Position numbers and translations under genes: made by a program. A DNA stretch of 6,909 nucleotides from CAZKRU01 sp964555235. GTDB lineage: Bacteria > Verrucomicrobiota > Verrucomicrobiia > Methylacidiphilales > CAMAQI01. The number at the start of each line of letters is the position of its first letter. Positions within the stretch are counted from its first letter, which is position 1. Where the stretch lies: the NCBI GenBank assembly GCA_964555235.1, contig CAZKRU010000124.1, positions 1-6,909 on the forward strand. The letters run 5' to 3'. The notes under the pieces are model-generated. The model saw only the letters and a list, made by a program, of their open reading frames with translations, ran no database searches and was not told the DNA's origin. This document shows positions 1 to 6,300 of the stretch, in pieces.

Positions 1-10
1 CCAAAGATGT

Positions 11-55
11 AAAAAAAGGGGGGTGTTTTACGATCTAAACGAGGTAAATAACACC
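11..55 (-). terminator. Probable rho-independent terminator of the leftward unit
   Basis: Read on the minus strand, GGTGTT (bases 55-50) pairs with AACACC (27-22). A second short pairing TTAC/GTAA follows after a two-base bulge, and the loop is about 12 bases. The stem is followed by four C and then seven T (bases 17-11). It lies 25 bases after the TAG stop of the 243-residue gene, which is the right place to end the leftward transcript. The C run between stem and T tract makes it less than ideal, so confidence is moderate. The rest of bases 1-79 shows no gene. Confidence 0.5.
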
Positions 56-79
56 AAGAGCAAGCAAACGTATTTCCCG

Positions 80-811
80 CTAGAAAACTTTTTTAGCTGA
101 TTTAGTTAATTTAACTGATTTCGAGACAGACAGAGCCTTGTTCAAGGATCTCGTAGCCCTAAAGGCATTGATTGCTGTCTGAGCTTGTGTCTCAGCTCGT
201 ATCCAAGCCGCTTGGTTCTCGTAGAGATTCTCTGAAATTTTCGTTGCTTTGGCCCAACCATAAGCTCGTTTCAGGCGAAAAGCTCCTAGCTTTTTTAATA
301 AATCCTTGGGATGTGCTTTCCCTCGTTCTTCGGGATTTTTTATTTTTTTCGGCCGATATTCAGATAGCCATGATTGAAAGCGTGCCTGTAATTCTTTATT
401 CGATAACTTCCAATCAATTCCTAAGCAAGCTATGGTTAAATGTTCTTCCGTAACGTTACGGTGGGTCGAGTCCTTGACGAATAGAACGGAGGGATCTGCT
501 TGGATTGTGCGCCATGCCGAATTAAAAAAATCATACGAAATTTGTTTAATTCGAGATTTTCGGTTTTTTTCAGGAATTTCTAGCCATGGCGTTTTTGGCC
601 ACTCAGGAAATGAAGCCATCCAAAGAGGAGTACCTTGATTTAAATAAATCCGCTCTATCGGAGTTTTGCGTTCTTCAAATAATGAGGAAAATCCAGGAGG
701 TTTTTTAATTTCCCGAAATAATTCATAAATAATAGCGTAGTAAGCCTCTTTCTTCGGGCATTTACTAAAGTCCCATTCGGATTTTCGAATTTCCGGATTT
801 TTTGAATTCAC
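80..811 (-). CDS. Conserved-looking hypothetical protein, 243 aa, soluble and basic
   Basis: The function is unknown. The protein has no signal peptide or membrane segment and is rich in Lys and Arg, most strongly in its last 30 residues. Visible landmarks are EWDF at residues 12-15, an aromatic/proline stretch FPEWPKTPWLEIP at 68-80, IDWKLSNKEL at 132-141, FQSWLSEYRP at 145-154 and LKKLGAFRLKRAYGW at 172-186. I recall uncharacterised proteins with this landmark order from Verrucomicrobiota, but no activity is assigned to them. The spacing of the blocks and the basic tail would suit nucleic-acid binding, which is inference only. The start is GTG at 811-809: the frame is open back to a stop at 844-842 but offers no better start codon, and no clear Shine-Dalgarno is seen. 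It begins 37 bases after the transglutaminase-like gene on the same strand, so the two are probably co-transcribed. A terminator-like hairpin follows. Confidence 0.8.
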   Translation of the reverse strand: MNSKNPEIRKSEWDFSKCPKKEAYYAIIYELFREIKKPPGFSSLFEERKTPIERIYLNQGTPLWMASFPEWPKTPWLEIPEKNRKSRIKQISYDFFNSAWRTIQADPSVLFVKDSTHRNVTEEHLTIACLGIDWKLSNKELQARFQSWLSEYRPKKIKNPEERGKAHPKDLLKKLGAFRLKRAYGWAKATKISENLYENQAAWIRAETQAQTAINAFRATRSLNKALSVSKSVKLTKSAKKVF

Positions 812-848
812 GAAATCAAAATATCTGAATAATTCAAAAAATCATGAT

Positions 849-2027
849 TTAATTTGAGGAAAGAATTTCTTTTATTGGCATTACGCCCATTTTTCGGGCC
901 GATTGAATATCAATGACTTGATAGCGAGGATCAGTTTTTGGGTTTTGAAATAAAAATGAATGCGCTTTTTTGAATTCAACTGCTCCGACAGATTCGGCTT
1001 GATTATAAGCCCAAAGGGAGGCTTGGTTTTTGGTGCTTACTCCCGTTAATCCTCCCAGCAAACGGCTTAAAGCGTCTTTATCATTTAGATAATTCTTTCG
1101 ATCCATATTTCCGAGTAGAGTGGTTTCGATGCAGGAATAGTGTTCTTTGTCGGTCCAAACCCCGACAAAACAATGTCCCGGAACCAATATCAAAAATGTT
1201 TCCAGCCCGATTTTCCGAAAAATAGAAGCAAAGAGAACACTGCCGTCAACGCAGTTGGCTTGAGAGTTTGCCAAGGATTCTCCTACGAATCGGACATTTT
1301 GACTGTAAACCGTATCCGAGTAAGCACTGGAGGTGGTAATGCTTGTGTATCGAAATCCACGCTCCTGAAGAGCTGCCCATATTGCTGCGATTTCGCGTCG
1401 AACCTGATCGGACGAGCCTTGATAGCCGCCGAAGTTTTTGACGATTCCTGTATCTAGAGCCCATTTTAAGATCTGGTCGATTTGAGGATGATTTTCATTT
1501 ACATACGACGCGAACATAAACGAAAAATCAATCGGGATTCCTTTTACTCCGAAAAGACAATCTCCAATACTTCGGACTTGAATTACCTTTTTCTTTTCAC
1601 CAATCAATTGCCCATTCATTTTTAATCTGAAGGTGATGGTTTCGGGCATCGGTTGATGGTTCGTAATCAGTTCATCGTAATTGTAATCGATGAGCGGGAA
1701 TACACAGTATTTTTTACTCGGCTCTAGGAATTGTCCCGAAAAAGATGATTTTCGAACAAACTTGGTTCCCTCAATTTCAAGATCGAAAGAAGCGGGTTGA
1801 TTGGGGGAAATTAGTTTGATTCCGATCTGTCCGTTCATCTCACCCAAATAAAATGGATTTTTTGAGGCATTGGCGACTACGGGGAAGTTTTTTGAAAAAT
1901 CCAGCGTTGCTGTAGCAATCAAATAGGATGGGAATAGCTGTTCTCCCATATCCACGGAGGGTTCCCATTCGGGGATTTGGGCCATTACCGTTGAAAGCAT
2001 TACTGCAAGGCCCAAGAGATATTTCAT
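849..2027 (-). CDS. Exported transglutaminase-like (papain-fold) protein, 392 aa
   Basis: Residues 1-16 form a typical Sec signal peptide (a Lys, a hydrophobic run, then VMA before QIPEW), so the protein is probably periplasmic or secreted. Residues about 17-150 read as alternating beta strands, probably a beta-sandwich domain with no assignable function. The C-terminal half carries transglutaminase-like signatures: Cys259 in NCVDG followed by a hydrophobic helix, His285 in LVPGHCF, and an acidic residue, probably Glu301 in CIETT. Together these make a plausible Cys-His-Glu/Asp triad. Bacterial members of this superfamily include proteases, amidases and cross-linking enzymes, so the reaction and substrate cannot be named from sequence. 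The start is ATG at 2027-2025, which gives a complete signal peptide; no good Shine-Dalgarno is visible. The gene is divergent from the XRE regulator and leads the leftward pair. Confidence 0.85.
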   Translation of the reverse strand: MKYLLGLAVMLSTVMAQIPEWEPSVDMGEQLFPSYLIATATLDFSKNFPVVANASKNPFYLGEMNGQIGIKLISPNQPASFDLEIEGTKFVRKSSFSGQFLEPSKKYCVFPLIDYNYDELITNHQPMPETITFRLKMNGQLIGEKKKVIQVRSIGDCLFGVKGIPIDFSFMFASYVNENHPQIDQILKWALDTGIVKNFGGYQGSSDQVRREIAAIWAALQERGFRYTSITTSSAYSDTVYSQNVRFVGESLANSQANCVDGSVLFASIFRKIGLETFLILVPGHCFVGVWTDKEHYSCIETTLLGNMDRKNYLNDKDALSRLLGGLTGVSTKNQASLWAYNQAESVGAVEFKKAHSFLFQNPKTDPRYQVIDIQSARKMGVMPIKEILSSN

Positions 2028-2034
2028 GTGACTT

Positions 2035-2063
2035 TAACTAAGCCTTACTATCGTAAGTGTCAA
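2035..2063 (-). promoter_or_regulatory. Candidate promoter of the transglutaminase-like gene
   Basis: On the minus strand there is a perfect TTGACA -35 box at 2063-2058. A 17-base spacer leads to TAGTTA at 2040-2035, which is a poor match to TATAAT. If correct, transcription would begin within a base or two of the ATG at 2027, giving an almost leaderless mRNA. That agrees with the missing Shine-Dalgarno. The -35 is convincing but the -10 is weak. Confidence 0.35.
2044..2057. promoter_or_regulatory. 14-bp inverted repeat, candidate operator for the XRE regulator
   Basis: CTTAC-TATC-GTAAG is a perfect 5+4+5 inverted repeat in the middle of the only divergent intergenic region. It fills the spacer of the leftward promoter candidate and lies where the -35 region of the rightward promoter would be. 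Cro/CI-type HTH dimers, such as phage 434 repressor, bind operators of about 14 bp, so size and position fit the adjacent XRE protein. Binding is inferred. Confidence 0.4.
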
Positions 2064-2071
2064 GTGAGAGG

Positions 2072-2077
2072 TAAAAT
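2072..2077 (+). promoter_or_regulatory. Candidate -10 box for the XRE regulator and downstream genes
   Basis: TAAAAT matches the sigma-70 -10 consensus at five of six positions and ends 17 bases before the GTG start at 2095. No convincing -35 is present at 16-18 bases spacing; that position is taken by the CTTAC/GTAAG inverted repeat, as might be expected for a promoter under regulation. GAGA (2066-2069) and TCTC (2077-2080) flank it as a weak second dyad. Confidence 0.35.
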
Positions 2078-2094
2078 CTCTTCCCTAAAAGGCT

Positions 2095-2370
2095 GTGGCC
2101 GATCCCCTTATCTACGAATTTCTTAGGAAGCGACTTAAAGCATTACGAGGACAATGCGATTTAACACAGGAATCCGTCGCAGAATTGGCGGGAATTTCTG
2201 TGATTTATTATCAAAGTATCGAGGCGGCGCGTCGTAAAAATATTTCTATTTTGATTTTGGAGAAATTAGCGGGTGTCTATGGTCTGAAAACTCACGAAAT
2301 TCTTTCTCCAAAAATGCCCAAAATTAAGAAATTACCGGGAAAAATACCGCCACCGCACTATCGAAGATAA
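2095..2370 (+). CDS. XRE-family helix-turn-helix transcriptional regulator, 91 aa
   Basis: This is a small single-domain DNA-binding protein of the Cro/CI (HTH_3) type. Residues about 8-70 give the five-helix pattern: LRKRLKALRGQ, then the helix-turn-helix with LTQESVAELAG (23-33) and ISVIYYQSIEAARR (34-47), then LILEKLAGVYGL (53-64) and HEIL. The Gln in the first HTH helix (LTQ) and the IEAARR end of the recognition region are typical. The tail (KMPKIKKLPGKIPPPHYRR) is basic and proline-rich; there is no sensor or dimerisation domain. The start is GTG at 2095. An in-frame TAA at 2086-2088 rules out anything longer, and AAAAGG lies just upstream at tight spacing. The protein probably represses its own unit and perhaps the divergent pair through the 2044-2057 dyad. 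Thirteen bases separate it from the next reading frame. Confidence 0.85.
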   Translation: MADPLIYEFLRKRLKALRGQCDLTQESVAELAGISVIYYQSIEAARRKNISILILEKLAGVYGLKTHEILSPKMPKIKKLPGKIPPPHYRR

Positions 2371-2383
2371 ATTTAACGGATAG

Positions 2384-2695
2384 GTGTTTTATCCTCCAGA
2401 AAACGAACACATGGTGTCATGTGGATGTGAGAGCGAAGAGCTCAAAACTTCAAGTTGCTTCGGATTGTGGATTGGAAAAAAAGAAGAAGATTACAAAAAC
2501 TCTGTAATTAGTTTATATTTATTATCCAAAATTTTTCATAAATATCTAAGTTCACGTTGGAACTTCAGAGCAAGAGATCAAACTTTTACCACCAATCTAG
2601 GGGCTATTACTAATTCAATTTTACGAGGGAAAAAGTGCGGTGAGTTAATTTTCAATGACGAAGGCGAAAGTGCTTGCTTCGATGGATTGATTTAA
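2384..2695 (+). CDS. Small hypothetical protein, 103 aa (tentative)
   Basis: I do not recognise this protein. Translated from GTG at 2384 it has five cysteines (13, 15, 25, 85, 98), including a CGC pair. It has an acidic/lysine patch at 31-37, an aliphatic-aromatic stretch VISLYLLSKIFHKYL at 41-55 (more likely an amphipathic helix than a membrane segment), and a Cys-containing C-terminal part. There is no signal peptide. An internal ATG at 2411 would give a 94-residue protein. ACGGA four bases before the GTG is a weak ribosome site. Support comes from position: it lies 13 bases after the regulator and 16 bases before the next gene, and no longer frame exists here. Against it, the base composition is more AT-rich than its downstream neighbours, and the stretch could instead be a leader or decayed sequence. 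Confidence 0.45.
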   Translation: MFYPPENEHMVSCGCESEELKTSSCFGLWIGKKEEDYKNSVISLYLLSKIFHKYLSSRWNFRARDQTFTTNLGAITNSILRGKKCGELIFNDEGESACFDGLI

Positions 2696-2711
2696 AGTAG
2701 AAGTCTCGCGC

Positions 2712-3341
2712 TTGAAACAAAATATTCAAACTAGATATTTGATTCTCGGTGCTCTATTGGTGAGCGGTGCTGCTCTCCTCCTGTGCTTTTCGAGACACGA
2801 TTTTTCGCTGAAAGTTGTGGAGTCAACCCCTACTGAAAAAAATCCTTCCGATGTTTCGACGAAGCAACTTTCTTCTGAAACAACTTCGGCTCCCAAGATT
2901 CCTTCTTCTTCTTCTTCTTCGGTCAAAATATCACTTTTGCCGGATGCCCATCCGACGGGATCTCCGCTGACAAGTGAAATGGGCGGAACACGCGTCGCTG
3001 CCAAAGTGAAAGTGGGCAGTAAAAATTTTAATCTCTCACCGAATGAAGCGGGGATGTTCCCTCGGGTTTTGGTTCCTGCAAATGGAAAGATTCAAATCTC
3101 GGTCGCGTATCCAGAAGGAACGCCAAATGATCCGCTGGTCATTCAAGCGGAGGATGGAGGGCTTCTTGATAATGGAACCGTAGTCAAACAGGGGAAACTT
3201 GATTCCAACAAAGTCATCTCGTTCGAATTTCAAACTAATGTGCAAGAGGGCGTTTATCGCATCACGCTTCGCAAGGGAACAGATGAAAAACGTTTGGATT
3301 TCTGGGTCGGCGAAGAGCTGGCTCTTCAAAAAGGGAGTTAA
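2712..3341 (+). CDS. Membrane-anchored periplasmic protein with Ser/Thr-rich linker, 209 aa
   Basis: The family is not recognised. Residues 9-26 form one hydrophobic segment preceded by Lys2 and Arg8 and followed by Arg28-His29. It has no good cleavage site or lipobox: the Cys at 25 is preceded by Leu, not Gly, Ala or Ser. This suggests an N-terminal anchor with the rest in the periplasm. Residues 37-72 are a Ser/Thr/Pro/Lys linker with a six-serine run. Residues about 73-200 read as beta strands with turns (RVAAKVKVGSKNFNL, KIQISVAYPEG, VISFEFQT, VYRITLRKG, LDFWVGEE), so probably a beta-sandwich domain. The start is TTG at 2712: an upstream in-frame stop at 2688-2690 leaves no other start codon ahead of the hydrophobic segment. 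Its stop is six bases before the rhs-type ATG. That tight link suggests it helps export, anchor or present the YD-repeat protein, which is inference. Confidence 0.75.
   Translation: MKQNIQTRYLILGALLVSGAALLLCFSRHDFSLKVVESTPTEKNPSDVSTKQLSSETTSAPKIPSSSSSSVKISLLPDAHPTGSPLTSEMGGTRVAAKVKVGSKNFNLSPNEAGMFPRVLVPANGKIQISVAYPEGTPNDPLVIQAEDGGLLDNGTVVKQGKLDSNKVISFEFQTNVQEGVYRITLRKGTDEKRLDFWVGEELALQKGS
2902..2920 (+). repeat. CTT trinucleotide microsatellite within the serine linker
   Basis: Six CTT units plus one C lie in frame and encode part of the serine run (residues 65-70: five TCT codons then TCG). Because the unit is three bases, slippage would change linker length without shifting frame. Confidence 0.8.
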
Positions 3342-3347
3342 GGGACT
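3333..3347 (+). promoter_or_regulatory. Ribosome binding site of the rhs-type gene, overlapping the upstream stop
   Basis: GGGAG (3333-3337) and AAGGGA (3340-3345) flank and overlap the TAA of the 209-residue gene (3339-3341), directly ahead of the ATG at 3348. This is the strongest Shine-Dalgarno region in the window. Its position suggests translational coupling of the two genes. Confidence 0.6.
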
Positions 3348-6300
3348 ATGAAAAAAATCAATCTCATCATCAAAACCATTTTTATTTCAATGGTTGCCAG
3401 CAGCCTCGCCTTTTCGCAATGTGGCAATGGAGCCAGGGGGACTCCGTCAGGAACCAGTGTCCCGTCAGCTCCAATCCAATGTGGAGCCGACCCGATTGTT
3501 CCGTACAGTGGTAATGAATTTAAGGAAATTCCAGAACTTTCAACCTGGGGCGGAGTCGGCAAGCAACTGGTTTGGACGCGTTACGCAAATTCGAGAGCAG
3601 CAGCAAGCACTCAACTTTTTGGGATGGGACATTATTGGGCCCACTCATTTCAATATCAGCTCTTAACCCAGTCGGCGAATGCCAGCGGGCAAGCGCAGGT
3701 TAAATTGGTTCTTCCTAAAGGAAGCGCCTTTATTTTTACGCAAACCGATCCCTCTACGTGGACGGGGACTCTGAGCTGCGAGTACAAATTGATCCCCAGC
3801 GGAAATGACTTGGTATTGCTGACGAAAGATTCCGAGCAGTATTTCTTCAAGAGATTTGCTTCGGGAAGTACCTTCTATTATTTGATGACGGAAATCACCG
3901 ATGCGATGGGAAACAAGTTTCCGCTAACGTACAACGCTTCAAAGCAGCTTGTTAAAGTGGCAGAGCCCGCCGGACGTTCTTTCAATGTGACCTATAAAAC
4001 GCTCACAGCGAATAAAGTCGATTTTGCAGGTTTGGGAACGCTCACGGCGGCTCCCACCGCTGGAGCATGGGTTGAAATCCCTGTGACGAGCACAACGGCT
4101 TGTCGCTATGTAAGACTTTTGTCGGCAGACGGAGCTTATGGCAATATCGCCGAAGTTGAATTTTACGATAACTTGGGAAACAAACTCACCGGAAATGTGA
4201 TTTCATCGGACTCGGCGGCTCTCGCGTCCAGTGCCTTGGATGGAGATCCCTCGACTGGGTTTATTTCTGGATCATTTTCGGGAGGGTACGTTGGATTGGA
4301 TTTAGGAACAGCCAAGAAGATTTCCAAGATGCGGTTTCTGGCGGTTGCCGGAAAAGAATCGCTGATGAAGCCGACGAAGTGGGGCTATTCGCCAGTGAAG
4401 GTGCAGGGAGCGAATCAAGCTCCAGCTTCAGTGACAGTTATCAGTAAAGTTTCTACGAGTGACGGGCGTGAAATTAATTACACGTACGGAAACTACAATG
4501 ATGCCTCGGTCCCTTATGTTTTCCCAACTCTGACGGAAGCGGTTTACGGAGATGGCACGAAGGCAACTTATGGCTATGGACAGATTTTTTCAGGTCAACG
4601 TCCGATGATCACGGATTGGAATGATGTCCGGTACGGATTGCCACAACCCCGTTATAAGACGGTTTATCAATCGGAACGTGCATCGACCGTTTTGGGCATG
4701 GTCGACAAGCAGATCAATGTGGAAACGGGAGGGACAATCACGCAAGTGGGAGTCTTTTCAGGGAGGCTTCACGAGCCGACATTAACTTTTGCCAATGGGA
4801 GTGTATTGCATCAAGTCATGAGCGGAGGAATCATGACGGCGGAATATGATGGAAATAACAACAAGACCACTTACGTCTACGATGCCAATGGATTTTTAAA
4901 CAAGGAGACGGATGCTCTGGGAAGAGTGACTTCCTATGTTAATTCACCCCTTGGAAATCACAATAAGATCACGTATCCGGATGGAAGTGTTGAGGAATGG
5001 ACGCGTAATTCGCTCGAGAGTATTTTAACCTATAAAGATACGCTGGGGAGAATTACGAGCTACACGAGAGATACTCAGAATCGAATCACTCGGGTTGATT
5101 ATCCCGATGCCTCATACGAGACGTTTGCTTACAATGCGTTTTCGCAGGTTGTTCAAAAGCAGCAGCGTAATGGAGGAATTTCGATATCTACGCATGACTC
5201 TCGTGGACTTTTGACTCAGAGCGAGGATGCTCTGCACAATGTGACTCAATTTGGGTATGATTCAAATGACCGTGCAACATCCGTTATTGATGCAAGAAAT
5301 AATGTCGTGACGAAATCCTACAACGAGCGAGGGCTTGTTTTAAAAATCACGAACTCTGATGGAACGTTCAAAAGCTTTACCTATAATGCGCTTGGAGATC
5401 CTCTTACGGAAACCAACGAACTGGGAAACACGACTTCGACCACGTATGATATTTTTCGGCGTGTGACGAGTGTGACCGATTCGTTGAATCGGACGACGAC
5501 TTCGACTTACGCCGCGGATATTTATAATTCAAAGCCGATTGAAGTGGTGCTTCCCAGTGGAAAGAAATCGACATTCACATACGACAAAGAGTGGAACGTT
5601 TTGACCAAAACAGCAGGAGCAGGAAGTGTGGATGCTGCAACCTCGACGTTTACGTATGACAAAGTCTATAACGTTCTCACAGCAAAAGATGCTAGAGGAC
5701 AAACAACGACGATGACGTATGACTTGCGCAATCGCAAGCTCACGCAAAAAGATCCGCTGGGGAATGTGACGACATGGACTTATGACTTGGCGGGAAATAA
5801 CCTGACAGTGAAAGACGCCCTTAACCGAGTCACAACAAATACATTTGACTCGATGAATCGACTACTTTCAACGACCGACGCCAAAAATCAGACGACAAAT
5901 TATTCGTATGATCTTTCGGGGAATTTGCTTTCGATGACGGATGCGAAGGCGAATGTCTATTCATTCCAGTACGATTTGTTGAACCGAAAAGCGGCGATGA
6001 TTTATCCGGATTCCTCTAAGGAAATGTACGGGTATGACCCAGTTGGAAATCCGATTTCTTACACAACTCGTTCCGGGGCGGTGAAGACGGCGATTTTTGA
6101 TAATCGCAATCGGGAAACGTCCAATTCGTGGAGTGATGGCGCCACGACCGGAGTTACTCGAACGTTCGACGCCCTCGGAAGACTTCTTACCAGCAACAAC
6201 GGGCAAGCACTTTGTTCTTACGGCTACAACAATGCCAATGAATTAATTTCTGAAACCACAACGGTCAGTGGACAGGTAAGAACGATCTCCTACGCATTCG

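Noticed and set aside
803..836. TGAATTCA and TGAATAATTCA palindromes between the two leftward genes.
   Set aside because: They are short, AT-rich and lie across the gene start, and they form no stable hairpin or T-tract, so neither a terminator nor an operator can be supported.
1140..1464. Open frames opposite to and overlapping the transglutaminase-like gene.
   Set aside because: They have no family signature, and the overlapped gene has a signal peptide and catalytic motifs. They are shadows.
2491..2507. TTACA-N7-TGTAA inverted repeat inside the small unknown frame, similar to the intergenic dyad half-sites.
   Set aside because: The spacing between TTAC and GTAA differs by five bases from the intergenic dyad (half a helical turn), so one dimer would not read both in the same way. 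Short AT-rich dyads are common by chance.
2726..3004. A minus-strand frame with a glutamate run.
   Set aside because: The run is just the antisense reading of the CTT repeat in the serine linker. There are no ribosome site or motifs.
3417..3419. Cys24 just after the hydrophobic segment of the rhs-type protein as a lipoprotein attachment site.
   Set aside because: The residues before it are Phe-Ser-Gln. Gln at -1 does not fit a lipobox, so ordinary signal peptidase cleavage is more likely.
3394..3666. A 90-codon plus-strand frame in another register at the start of the rhs-type gene.
   Set aside because: The overlapping frame carries a signal peptide and Rhs N-terminal motifs, and this one has no recognisable content.
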